A stretch of DNA of 64,000 nucleotides from NCBI GenBank assembly GCA_963513935.1, contig OY740768.1, positions 39,798,368 through 39,862,367 of the forward strand, read 5' to 3'. The stretch comes from Aphrophora alni (taxonomy: Eukaryota > Arthropoda > Insecta > Hemiptera > Aphrophoridae). Below the pieces are notes generated by a model. That model saw only the letters and a program-made list of their open reading frames with translations. It did not search any database and was not told the DNA's origin. Of the stretch, positions 35,868 through 47,483 are shown piece by piece (the first letter of the stretch is position 1; every line of letters begins with the position of its first letter). The translations under genes were made by a program, and so were the position numbers.

Positions 35868-38684
35868 TTGATCGTTTTTTATATATTTAAATAAGCTAAA
35901 AACGTGATTCATTTGTGCCACAAACCCGCGTTAATTAAAAATATTATAAAATAAAAACAAGTTTAAATGACGTAAGTCAAGAATCTTTTTTTATTATTCG
36001 TTATGTAATTTCCAAATAAACGCAGTTATTGTCCATTCTCCATTGCATTTTTAATCTCGTCAATAATCTTTTGTGTACCAAACTTTGAGTGAAATCGGAA
36101 GTGCCGATTTTAATAAATCAGGTCTTTCATAACAGTTTATGTAATATTCATCAGTTTAATTTGTCTTAAAATTAGAATATTGAAATTTTTAACATATTGT
36201 AACATGAATTCCTATTCCAATATTGAAAAGCAATCATTGGCAAAGCATAGTAGAACACACCACCTGAGATTTCAAGTAAATACTAACTGCTATTTCTTGT
36301 TGATATTCAGTAAAAGCTTTGCAAAATAGATGTAAAAGATGCAAAATAATACTGCCTAATATATTAGGTACGATTATATTTCATTATATTTTATTATACT
36401 ACATTCAAAGTTATACAATACAATGTAATATAGTAATGTTATTTTTAACAAATTAGACAGAACTTTGACAAATCTATTTTACAAAGCATTTACTAAATTT
36501 CAACATGCATTACATTGCATTGCATTGTTTTCAATTTTATTGTATTATGTTGCACTCAAAATGGCTTGGTGTGTAGCTAGAACATGAGCAGTGCCTAGAG
36601 CTAAACATGAACTAATAATAATCAATGACTTCATGACTATAATGAAAGGAGTGGACTATATAGATATTGAAACTACATTTGTGTCGATTACACAGTTGGA
36701 TTAAACAACATACTTCACCGTAACAAGTAACTAGATGTGTCTTGTCAGCTACAATTTATCTCTTAAACAATTGTGGTTTTAATACGTAACTAACTCTTGT
36801 ATATTATTGATAAGTATTTTAGGCATCGATCAAAAGTATTAAATTCGTTGTGCAAGTTGAGTTGGTTGTAGTAAAGTTCACTTTATTATTCAATTAACTA
36901 GAGAATGTCCAACTTACTCAATTAGACCAATATGAACACTAATTATTCAAATAGGAATCTGAGCTGTGTGATTTCCTGAGTATGCAACTAGCTTTGGTGT
37001 GGTTAGGAACAAAGTTAATGACAAACAAGCATAATAAAATGGAATATTCCATCTTCAATGGAGCTGCATCACATGGAATGTATGACGCTCAGCATATTTA
37101 TGAAAGGAAAATGTTTTTATCAAAGTAGAATAACTGGAATAAATTGTTTATGAATATTCTGATAATATTTTTGTAATATACGTAAGCTAGTAAGTTTATG
37201 CATTTACGATTTTCAAACATAGTTTCGGTTAATTAAAATATATTTTAGGTTAATATTAGTTATTGGTTTCTTGGGATACTGCAATGTGGTTTTTAATTTC
37301 AATTTCATCCTAAATAATTTAGACACCGTTATTTAAGAATTATGCAACTCATGTATAGCTAAACATAAGTAGGCCTCTCGTCTTCCTAAACACATGCATT
37401 AATATTTTCTCATTATTGGAGATATATCTCATATATTCCACAACTGTCAGGATAAACAACTACTTGAATACCCTTAGTTGTAAAATAAAATAAAACATAT
37501 TTTTTATTAATTTGGATTAAATGACTCATTTTTGTTACATTGGATAACATTACAAATTCTGGGAGTTTCTGGTTTTTTTTTTTAATAAACGCTATTTTAA
37601 CTTATTCTCTTGACCTTTGTACTTATTTATTCAACAACTACCTGGTACTGTGTCAAAGTTCTGTGCATTCATTTTTAGCAATCTATAAATCAACTAAAAC
37701 ATAATTGTTTAACGGCTAATAAGAATATCTGTTAGAATAGTTTTTAGTGCACAAAGGATATATCTTTGAACAGTTTTAAATTGATTTATAATTGAGTTCA
37801 CATTGGGCCTAAGGAGGTATATCTGAAAATTTTAAAGATTAAATTAACTTTTTACAGTGTAAAACACCAACGGAAAGATTTTAGGTTGTCTATGGCAGTA
37901 CGACTCGATCAAAAAATTCAGTTTTTATTCCCAGTGACATAAATTTCAATTTAATTACTAAGCCATTAAACGTTTATATATTTTAAATCAGTTATTATTA
38001 TTTTATTTTATTTTTAAGACAGATCTTATTTACAGGAAAATTGCTTCCTGACTTCCATTAATTTTGTTTTCAGATATCATATAATTTGATTTTGCTATAT
38101 TTGTAAATTAAATTTATCTATAACAATATATGTATCACACAATTTAAATTTTACTTTCATTCAAGAGTGTTCACGAACATTTCATTTATGTTTCCTCCGT
38201 TTCCTTGTAACATAAACAATATAAAAATTAAAAAATATAAGACACCTCTAGCCATTGAATATTTTAATAGCATCAGGATCAGTAGAAACCTAAAGTTGGT
38301 CAGTAAAAGTCTGATAGGAAAGATAAAAGAGAGAAATCTAACACAAAACCATACACTGAATGCAGATCCAGCTAGAGTGTCTCGGAATTGTTACGACTGT
38401 AGGCTACTCAGAATAGTAAGTCCCAAAGTGGTTTTACGTTTGCTTTCATTTTGTTTAAAATTTACTTGCAATTTACTACGGTATTTAAAAAATAAAACCG
38501 AGAATATAAAGTTTCAAAAAGAGCATACACACCTAAACTTACTTTTAATTAAGTTCAAAAACTAATCTTTAAGAGATCAATAACCTTTGGTAGATTAATT
38601 CCAAATAACTTAGCTTCAAAGTCCTTGGTATTTCGCTTGTAGGAGTTTGTTTCTAAAACTTGTTCAAACTTGCATGATATGTTA
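35868..38684. other. Gene-free DNA, several old repeat-like stretches
   Basis: 36508-36528 has short CATTG tandem repeats. The 132-codon frame at 38167-38565 (GTG start) is the longest non-microsatellite frame in the window but has no signature (see findings). 35900-36130 and 37650-37960 read like transposon remnants, without identifiable motifs. Confidence 0.45.
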
Positions 38685-38745
38685 AGTTCCATGTATAGAT
38701 TAGTTAAGTAATATTGTAGAGTGTTCTATAAACCTGTTCAACTTT
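38685..38745 (+). repeat. Dispersed repeat R2, partial copy 3
   Basis: AAGTAATATTGTAGAGTGTT followed by CTATAAACCTGTTCAAC corresponds to the distal half of 22595-22682. The upstream ACTTGTTCAAACTT (38658-38671) also matches 22566-22579, so homology may begin earlier. Confidence 0.45.
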
Positions 38746-39045
38746 ATAGACTAAATGGACCAAGAGTTTGAATATCTTATACTGCCATTATAATCAATGT
38801 GTTAATTTCTTAATAAGCTCTTTCATGCTTCATTAAATAAATGTTGACGTACCTTACACTCCCATTAATTAAGTTTGGACTATCACATGTTTACGTGTAC
38901 AATATAAGTATTTATATCAATTATTCAAAATAATAATTATTATAAAATGTCTTCTGAACAATTATTATTATTATTTTAAAATAAATTCTGGTTTTACAGT
39001 TTTTGAATATTTGAATGTTTGTATGTATGTGTATTCTATATCCAT

Positions 39046-39049
<4 letters not shown>

Positions 39050-39080
<31 letters not shown>
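39050..39080. repeat. A31 homopolymer
   Basis: 31 consecutive A residues. It could be the tail of a retrotransposed copy whose body lies upstream. No target-site duplication is evident. A 13-bp inverted repeat (TTATTCTATCTGT at 39092-39104, ACAGATAGAATAA at 39144-39156) follows at once. Confidence 0.8.
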
Positions 39081-39082
<2 letters not shown>

Positions 39083-39195
39083 GCATATTTCTTATTCTAT
39101 CTGTAGAAAAAAAAATATGAAAAAAACTAAAATTATTGTACTGACAGATAGAATAAAACTCAAACACAAGATCGTACAAAAATTACGTTTACTTA

Positions 39196-39236
39196 ATCAA
39201 ATGCGATTCAACGGCAAATTCGCCATCCTCAGTGAT
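39196..39236 (-). ncRNA. Hammerhead-like motif, left arm of copy 4
   Basis: On the minus strand: ATCA, CTGAGGA (39232-39226), T, GGCGAA, TTT, GCCGTT, then GAAT where GAAA is expected, and TGAT at the end. CUGANGA and stem I are intact, but the inner two stem II pairs and the last A of GAAA are lost. Probably inactive. Confidence 0.35.
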
Positions 39237-39331
39237 ACACTAGCTATACTATAACTATACTATATTATAACTATACTATAATTTACCGTTATAAATACTA
39301 ACTGTTGTAGTTTATTTATTGTAACAAATGT

Positions 39332-39372
39332 ATCACTGAAGATGGTGACTTTGTAGTTGAAACGCGTTTGAT
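39332..39372 (+). ncRNA. Hammerhead-like ribozyme motif, right arm of copy 4
   Basis: ATCA (39332-39335), CTGAAGA (39336-39342), T, GGTGAC, TTT, GTAGTT, GAAA (39359-39362), CGCG, TT, TGAT (39369-39372). The core fits exactly. It differs from the 35784 copy at the free N7 position. Stem II has one mismatch (G against A) and three G.U pairs, so it is weaker than at 35780-35820. Confidence 0.5.
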
Positions 39373-39418
39373 TCAGTAAACGTAATTTTTGTGAGATCTT
39401 TTGTTCAAGTTTTATTCA

Positions 39419-41479
39419 TCTATATATTTATGTATTTACATAAAGCCTTATACTTATTAGTGAAAATAGTAATAGCATTTTCTACATACAGAATATGACA
39501 ATTTTAATTAGATATAAATAAACCATATTTGCAAACATTCCAAATAATGTTTATAAATTTACCTTTATCATATTATAACAAACATATAACTGTACTTGTA
39601 AGTTACCCACAAGATACAATTTTTTATTATACATGAAATTGAACAACAGCATAATTAAAACAAACTAAGTACAAAATACAAACTAATAATAAAATTAAAC
39701 ACAATTGCCATACAACAGTTCCAAACAATTTGGTAACATATTGGGTTTAATTTTTGTATTAAATTTCTCTTAAGATAAAATATGCATACTTTACATATTT
39801 AAATCAATAAGAAATGAGACTATATTTATGGACTTTAACAAGACTAGTAGATGCCAATAAACGAGAATTCAATAATGTACTCCATTTACAGAGTTGTCCC
39901 TATAATTAGATGTCGTACTAGCAGTGGTAATCTCGTTTAACATAGTGTTTCTAAATTAATCAGTTTATTTTGATCAGATGACCTTTTACAAGGTAAAACA
40001 AACTTCTTTACAGAAAAATAATTTAATGGTAATTAATATAAGGTGATTTTACTAATGTATTTTATGATAGCATTTTAATGTACTTTGTAAAAAATAATCA
40101 TAAAATAAATAGAATTATCTCAACGATATTTTTTTCTTAATTACAATGATCAGAAATAAGGATCATGAAGTTTGTAGTTAACTTGAAACACGAAAAGTAA
40201 AATGTTATCTGGAGGATATTAACAATTTTACAATAATCTAATATTTACAAAAAATCGCCGTCAAAAAGATGTCAAGCTTAATCTTTTGCTTAAGATTAAT
40301 GAATTTGAAGTAAGGCAAATATAACCTTTTTGGCAATTATTAGGTGAAATTTCGGACATTTTTCAATTTAATTAAACACATTTAAATTAAATTATAACTT
40401 TAATTTCGGAAATTAGAACTAAGCAAGTTTTGTATTTTTAGGCCGACTGTTGATTTAACTATTGGTGATTATTTACTTATTATTATTAAAGATTTCATTT
40501 TATACTACATACTATTTACGTTTGTAGAAAATAATATTTTTGTTTTCAAACACTTGGAAAAAAATACAAAGTGTAAGATACCTAATATTTTACATATTTA
40601 TTTATTTAAAAAAATAACTATGGCTTTTTAATAGTAATAGTTTTAGGAAATCACTTATGCAATAGTAAGATTTTTTTGTAGGTTCATACAAAGTCACTTT
40701 TCTAAGTTTTAAAATAATATTTTTCATGTATCATAAAGTGGCTTGTGTCAAATGTTACTGTGTTGGCTTGCTGATTAATAGCAATTTTAGAGCTTCACGT
40801 TAGAATCCAAATTGGGACACACTGTTTTTTTAAGCGTGTGTGTGTTATAACATAACAGAATTTTTTGTTATATAATTTTTTTTTTTCTAATTTATTTACT
40901 TTAAAATTAATTTAATTTTAATTCTCTTGAAAACTTTTGAAAAACTATTATGATGGTTTAAGTAAATTAGTTCAACAAAACAAGTTTTTATCCTTTACTA
41001 ACTTCAGGATTTATTAGCAAAAAACAATTATTTATAACAACAGTATCAATTCAATCTATCTATTCATTGAAATATCTTAAGGCTACTTCATTCTCTCACA
41101 CTTGCATTCTTTAAAACTAATTTACTCTAATACACAATATTTTGATTACAAATTTAAAATCTACAATTGATTATTCAATTTACATAAAAATCAAAACTCT
41201 ACAAAATGTTCAACAGATCTTGTCCAAATTGTTCTTATTAACTTTATCAATTTTATAACAAAAAACAAGACAAATTTCTTTAATTAACTTATATTTCCAA
41301 ATTTACTTTATTTTGCCGGCTAGCTCAATTACTTTACTTTTAAATTAATTATACAAAAAAAAACTTGACTCTTATCTCGGGCTTGGGAACTTTTAATGAC
41401 TCAATTAAAGTGAAATACTAACTCTAATGATTATTTATTATGAAATTTTGTACTTATCAGCAATTCTCCTCGTCCGCTA
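39419..41479. other. Gene-free AT-rich DNA
   Basis: No gene. 40765-40830 loosely resembles a decayed tRNA-type SINE head but does not fold convincingly. From about 41000 the plus strand becomes pyrimidine-rich, leading into the island below. Confidence 0.45.
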
Positions 41480-42300
41480 TAATTTTGGCACTTTTACACA
41501 ACACAAATCACTAACGATGCACAACAACACAACGTATCCTTAGCCTGGGAAGTCGGATGCTGCTTACATTGGTTCATTGACAGGTGGTGAATCTCTGGTG
41601 ATACTCCGCTAACTCTGTTTGGTCTCCTTACTCGTTCTCGACTACTATGGACTTTGACGCGATGATCTCTCCTCTTCTTTTATGAATTTTATAATCCTTG
41701 ACTCTATTTAATTTATGATTCTACAAACTTCAAAAGAAACTACTAAATTTTGTTGCGGCTCTGCCTTTTAATTAACCAATGACTTAGAATTAAACCCTCA
41801 GGTTAATTCTTAACACTTAACACCTCCTACTCTGATTCCTAGCTGTAAGCCAAGACCTACACGCTCTTAACCCCAGTTTTCGACTGACTCTCCTTACTGT
41901 TCGATTTCACCTCTCCCGAAATTCAAGTGTAGCGTCCTCTTCGCTTATTGGTTAAAATCTCATTTTTTAAAACTCAGGCCTCTCCTGATTGGACCTCTAA
42001 CTTTCTAAAAATCGTTGGTTTTTTCTTACACGCGCTGGCTTCACCCTCGGAGATACCGTTAGGAATTCGCTTTCTCATTTTTTCTTGGTTCCCATTTTTT
42101 ACAACACGCAGCTGCGTTGAATAGCAAAACGCCGTTATGTTTTCTACTAAATTTTTATTTGTGTCGGCGAACTTTCTTCTCTTAAGTAAAACAGAATGTC
42201 TTCTTTCCCTTGTCCTTGTCACGTTTGTCAATTTGTACAGTTATTTTCCAAACTTAACCTTGCAGCTGCTCTTTTGGTAATGTTTGCTTGTCCACATGTG
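41480..42300 (-). promoter_or_regulatory. GC-richer island with CCAAT boxes: promoter/5' exon or LTR candidate
   Basis: The composition departs sharply from the flanks. Four CCAAT/ATTGG pentamers lie at 41578-41582, 41776-41780, 41947-41951 and 41988-41992; three read CCAAT on the minus strand. On the minus strand they are followed by AATTAAAAGGC (a TATA-like word) and then a purine-rich, A/G-dominated stretch like a 5' leader. The 85-codon minus frame (41974-42231) has no known domain. A real promoter with non-coding first exon and a retroelement LTR are both possible. I cannot find matching TG...CA ends with a target duplication, so I leave the class open. Confidence 0.35.
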
Positions 42301-44448
42301 TTTTGTTTCAATTTACACATTTACACAATTATTTATTAATGTTAACTTTTGATTGATTATTATTATTTTAGTATTTGATATTAGGCCTAATTAATTATTT
42401 ATCCATTGTGATCGTTTGAGATCGTTATAGTGTGTGTGTGTTTTTGTTTTTTTTTTTCATATAACTAAGCTCCAGTCTTTTTCGCATGCGATACTGTTAT
42501 GTTAGAGTCCCACATTTAATCAACTGTGGTTGGTTACAAGATAAATTGTTGAGGACATTACAACTTAGCTCTGCATGAAGTAAAATATTCGTTGATTTGT
42601 TTACCAATTTATCTAAATGTTTCTAACATTACAGTATTGCAGAGTGCATTTATTTATTAATAAACAAAAAATAATGACAGCAATGAAAAATAGTGTACAA
42701 AACCGTCAACAAAAACTCCTGATATTTTAAGACTATGGTAAGACAGTCATAACAAAAACACTCAAATTATGACACACAAGGTGAACATATAGCGTGAAAT
42801 AAATGCATTATAACAGTCAACATAGTAATGATCAAACTTATTTTGAATAAAAGTGAAATTCATTTTTTTTTGCCTGATGTGTTTATGTAAAACAACATAA
42901 GCCGATTTTAAGAATAATGTCTATATAATAACAAGCATCGCGACAAAATCAAGGTGTTACCCTACTTTTGATTAAATTTTACTCTGCCAAAAATTTGAAT
43001 TTCCCCTTGTATATTTATAATATATTTTACTGTCACAAAAACACCAACACAAAAACACTGTAAAATATAGCCAATATTAGTGAAGAAACCTGAAATATTG
43101 CGGCACACTCTGTGTCATCTGTGAAGCAATTAGGATTCTCGGTATTTTTAAAACTAATATATTATTATGGAAATTAATACTCAACACATGATTAGGCACA
43201 TTGTGCTTCGGCAGACAGCTTTTTCAGGTTCTTTCCAAGTCAAGGAAATTTCATGGCCCTAAAATCTGTATACATATATATTTTAGAAAATGATGTATTC
43301 ATTTTTTCAGATAAATTACATTAAATAATGTAAAATTACCCCTTGATTTTTTACTTTTATAATTTATTTACTTCTTACATGAAGATTCAAACGTTGGTCT
43401 CCAAATAAATAAAATGAAATTACCACTTTTATTGCAATTTGCAACTACCTTGAATAGGAATTAAGAGTCGCTATGTTTTATAACGTCATATAATCATAAA
43501 AGTGGAAGGTAATGATGTAATAATATGAAAATAAGTAGACGTTTATGAGGAATAATTGGTCTATAAAAAGTAGTTTCGTGGTCAAAATGTTATTGACAAT
43601 AACATTCTTAAAAGAAGTGTGTTTGAAGAAAACAGAATATTATAACTTCATATTCAAATAATAACTAACTACGGGTATAGTTATTGACATTTAAATATTA
43701 GTTATTTATAATTTTTATCAGTCGAGTTATAATATAAAAAACATAATTTCACACATTTGCTGTTTTTCTCTGTTTTAATACGTGACAGAGAATTGTATTT
43801 CCAAAACATTTAAAATCAACAAAACTAATAGGGTGTAAATTTTTTATTGTTTTCCTTTCAATAATCATACATTAAGAAAAATAATATAAATAGCATAAAC
43901 TTTAAAACTAGTATACAGATAGTGTTTATAAACAATCCATTTTAATTTCAGTTTATCAAATACCCATATTTTTTTATCTATCTCCTACATATTTTCAAAT
44001 TCAACATTTCAAATTCAACAAAAAGGTGTAACCAAAACAACACAACAAATAACATTTGAATAAAATCAAGCTTTTAATGACAACAGTTAAGTTTTTTTTC
44101 TCTTTTATTAATTATTGCAGTAATAACAGTAATATATGTTTACTTATTATTTTTCAAACAGTATTGGGTAAAACATTTTCTAACTTTTAAAAGTTTTAAC
44201 GCAATCGGTAGAGCTAAATTTGAGATATTTACCGTTTTTCATAACAGCCCGAACGACGATTTCTGTGTGTTTACCGATAACGCACAAACCAACATTTTTG
44301 GAGATTAGCCTATCAATACGTTTGTTTTGGCGCCTTGGGGGTGCACACGAGTAAGAATTTATAAAAACCGTTAAAACCGTTTTTTGCATAATATTATTAT
44401 GAGCTTTTTTTAAGAGCAGCGACCTAGTAATTAAGAGTTATCAATAAG
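42301..44448. other. Gene-free AT-rich DNA
   Basis: No supported feature. The minus frame 44180-44389 abuts repeat R1 and is probably repeat-derived. TAGGCCTA occurs at 42382-42389. Confidence 0.5.
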
Positions 44449-44565
44449 TTTAAAAGGAAAAAAGTACTGTGATAAGTCCAAACTATAATCACATACCAAA
44501 TTTGATTGGGCTGTAGAGCACTGCACAAAGTCTAGATTGACAGAAATAATTTTTAAACAAAACTT
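44449..44565 (+). repeat. Dispersed repeat R1, copy 3
   Basis: GTCCAAACTATAATCACATA, then CCAAATTTGATTGGG, GAGCACTGCACA and GACAGAAATAATTTTT correspond in order to 3028-3175 and 34199-34345, though this copy is more decayed. Confidence 0.5.
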
Positions 44566-44600
44566 TTGTTGACACAGGTTACATATGCTCGGATATAGAG

Positions 44601-44605
<5 letters not shown>

Positions 44606-44648
<43 letters not shown>
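44606..44648. repeat. (TA)n microsatellite
   Basis: A TA dinucleotide tract of about 43 bp. Confidence 0.95.
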
Positions 44649-44651
<3 letters not shown>

Positions 44652-45306
44652 TTTGTGACCCAACACAACGTTTAAGTATATATGTCAGTAAGTATGGTAC
44701 GTGTAACTTCTTTGATCTTATGGTAATATGTATTAATACAAAAGCTATCCGTTTATAGAACGATTACAAGTAAACCGCAAATTAAAAATCAGAAGTTTAT
44801 ACTAAAACTAGGTTCCATATTAAATAAAAACATTCTATAATGTTAGTAAAAATGTTTAATGACTAAATAAACATATGAGATTATTGATAAATCTAAAAAA
44901 GATCTATATTATAATGCACTTTATACAATAAATATATAAATTGATTACAAAAATACCCTTAAACTAAAACCATAATATAAATAGGCCTACATCATTATTA
45001 TCAAATAACTTTAAAATCAAAAAAGAAAAAGATGTTACGTAGATCATTAAAAACTGTACGTATTTGCAAAATCATTGATTGGTGACCGTTTCATGCAATG
45101 TGTTACGACATTTTTCGAAAAAATAAAAATTATAATGTGAAATCATCTTTACTGATTTACGAGTACTTAATGCCAAATCAACTACAAGTTCTAAAATTAA
45201 CTATTAATTGATTAACTAATACTTTGCTGATATTCTGCAGTTAAATACAAATAAATAATTTAAATAGATTATTACAACCGTATAATATGTTGTACTTTTA
45301 TCAATA
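44649..45306. other. Gene-free AT-rich DNA
   Basis: No supported feature. TAGGCCTA occurs at 44982-44989. Confidence 0.5.
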
Positions 45307-45546
45307 ATGGAATACATACTGGTTTCTTGTTTATACTCTGTCTTGGTTCTTGGAACAGCAATGAAGCAGCAGTATCACAAGCAATGTAGGTGTTTATGTA
45401 CGTTCACAGCTTGCTATCACCTCTCTGGCTACACTTGTCTTGTTTGTACTTTAAAACAACGGCCGGTGGACAGTTTTATTTGTTATTTAAAACCGGTTTT
45501 TAACTCGTTTAAACACTTTCAAACAAATGAATACTTAGTAAACTAG
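45307..45546 (+). CDS. Possible small secreted cysteine-rich peptide (79 aa)
   Basis: An ATG in a fair context (TCAATAATGG) opens a 79-codon frame. Residues 2-18 (EYILVSCLYSVLVLGTA) have the shape of a signal peptide, with a plausible cut after Ala18. The rest has cysteines at 27, 29, 31, 36, 44, 47 and 59 and ends in a basic/aromatic tail. GC content of the frame is above the flanks. I do not recognise the cysteine spacing, and no AATAAA follows closely. Seven cysteines is an odd number for a disulfide-bonded peptide. It may be one exon of a longer gene or a chance frame. Confidence 0.3.
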   Translation: MEYILVSCLYSVLVLGTAMKQQYHKQCRCLCTFTACYHLSGYTCLVCTLKQRPVDSFICYLKPVFNSFKHFQTNEYLVN

Positions 45547-47276
45547 ATAAAGAGTTAAAAAGTTAACAAAAGAACATAAACAAAATTATTAACAGTTGTT
45601 CTAATTCCAAAAAAAATGTCAATTACAAGTCGCCAACAAATTGATTTGATATTACTTTTTAATGGAGGACGTTGTAACGTACTCACTTTTATGTAGTTCA
45701 GATATTTTTATATTCCAGTGACATTAGCATATTAAAAGAGCCTATAAACAAACTTTAAATCTTATCTTATTATATAAGTTATAAGTTATCTCCTATCTAA
45801 GATATAGGAAGCATATAAAAGCTACGTTTCTGTCGGAAAATAAAAAAACTTCAATGTGGGAAATATGCATTTTGAAGTCCCATGGTTAGATTTTTTCCTT
45901 TATTTTTTTTATTTTTCAGTAAAGTTAGTCTGTTATTTTTTCTTTCTGTATGATATTTTTGCTCAGTAAAATATTTATTTGTTGATTACCTGATACAAAA
46001 TATCACACAAAATAGATTTTCTAGATGCGTTTCTTAACGTCTCTATCAAACTATGTTTAAATGTATAGCAACCAATTGCAACATAATTAAAACAACTTAT
46101 GTACTGAGAATGTATGGACATGAGTTAAAATTTAAAATAAACCAAGGATTTCGAATTATGTGATAAAATTTGTCACTATCTACACCCCCGATTTTGATCA
46201 TAATTTAGTGAAGTGAACGTATTAAGCATGAAACAAAAACTCACCAAACCGTATCCAGAATAAATTGTTTAGTAGTAAATTTACATTAATAAAATCGTCC
46301 GTGATCATTCAATAATTGTTTTGCTCTAAGTAAAAGCAATTAGAGACTGAAAACTTTATCCTGTTGTAATAAATAAATTAGGTTGGAAGTGGATCGAATA
46401 AGAACAAATTTTATTACTTACTTATTAAATAATGTGGGAAAAACGTTTAATGACTTATTTTTCAACGTAATCGCCGTTGTCTACAGTGGACTAATTTCAA
46501 TGTTCTGAAGCCTCTACAGTTTCCTTTCAAAGAGTTTTTTTTAGATATCCTTTACTTAGACATAGAACAGTAGATTTTTATGAAATCTGCTGTGTTTAAA
46601 ATGTGGTAGAACAACTATCACTCATTAAAACGTCGTAATTAAGTCCAAATATATTGGGTTAATTTGGATTAGTTGCAAATCTTGAGAAACATCTATCTAT
46701 TTGCTTCGTTGTAGGCATGTGAAATCTAACAAACAATAGCTTAAAACGTTTTAAATTACTAATTTTCATTCATGTTAAATGTTATTCCACAATTACCCAA
46801 CGTAAAATTTACAAAAATATTAGATCTGATAGAGAAACTAGTACATTATAACATGGAATAAGACCTATTCATAATTTTTTGTAAAATGTGATGGGCACAA
46901 CTTAATTACCTTCAGACCTTTCAAAAATAGCTTTGAAATAGGGGTTCGAAATGTAGAAGAAATAATATAAGCAAATCTTTCCTAAAAAGATTTACAATAC
47001 TAGGATTGCTTTAATATAGTTCCAACAAACTAGAGAAGACAGACAAAACTCGCAACTAGGTAAAATATAAATGAATTAAAATTTTTACCTACTAGTTTTG
47101 TAATGAAAATAACATCAAATATATTTGTTCCTGTCATATTTAAATATTTATTGCTCACATTTGAGGTTTGTCTCCATTTTTAATATTCAGATACAAAAAA
47201 AAAATGTAATAATTCCTTCAATTAAATAAAAAAACAAGTATGATGAAGATAAATTTGTTAGTCTTCCTCCTGGGTT
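45547..47276. other. Gene-free AT-rich DNA
   Basis: No supported feature. Confidence 0.5.
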
Positions 47277-47483
47277 AAGTGATTTTTCTGTACTGAATTG
47301 AAATAAGTCATCTGGTAATTATGTTATGCAAATATTCAAACTAACTTGCATTCTGTAGGGGGAATAATAGAGGAGTATAGCTTGTCAACTGCAGGCAAAC
47401 AAACGTGAGCAGAATGAGTTCTCCCTTTTAGGTCATTTGAGATTTCAACTTGTAAAATAAAATTAAGGAAAAATTAAATATTA
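47277..47483 (+). repeat. Dispersed repeat R3, copy 1
   Basis: About 200 bp shared at roughly 80% identity with 58925-59128, same strand. Shared blocks include CATCTGGTAATTAT.TTATGC, TATAGCTTGTCA.CTGCAGGC and GAGTTCTCCCTTTTAGGTCA. There are no terminal repeats, tRNA boxes or coding frame. Class unknown. Confidence 0.75.

Larger units (their letters stand above)
39152..39418. repeat. Palindromic hammerhead-linked family, copy 4 (most complete)
   Basis: Both ends are intact inverted repeats. The left end AATAAAACTCAAACACAAGA faces TTTTGTTCAAGTTTTATT on the right, followed inward by ACAAAAATTACGTTTACT on the left and AGTAAACGTAATTTTTGTGA on the right, then the CGC/GCG blocks and hammerhead-like cores in both arms. 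The loop (39243-39290) is a short tandem of CTATACTATAA-like units. The length is 267 bp with no coding capacity. It defines the family layout: end, core, loop, inverted core, inverted end. Confidence 0.8.

Noticed and set aside
40745..40830. tRNA-like SINE head
   Set aside because: Box A and box B can only be drawn with several mismatches and no arm folds properly.
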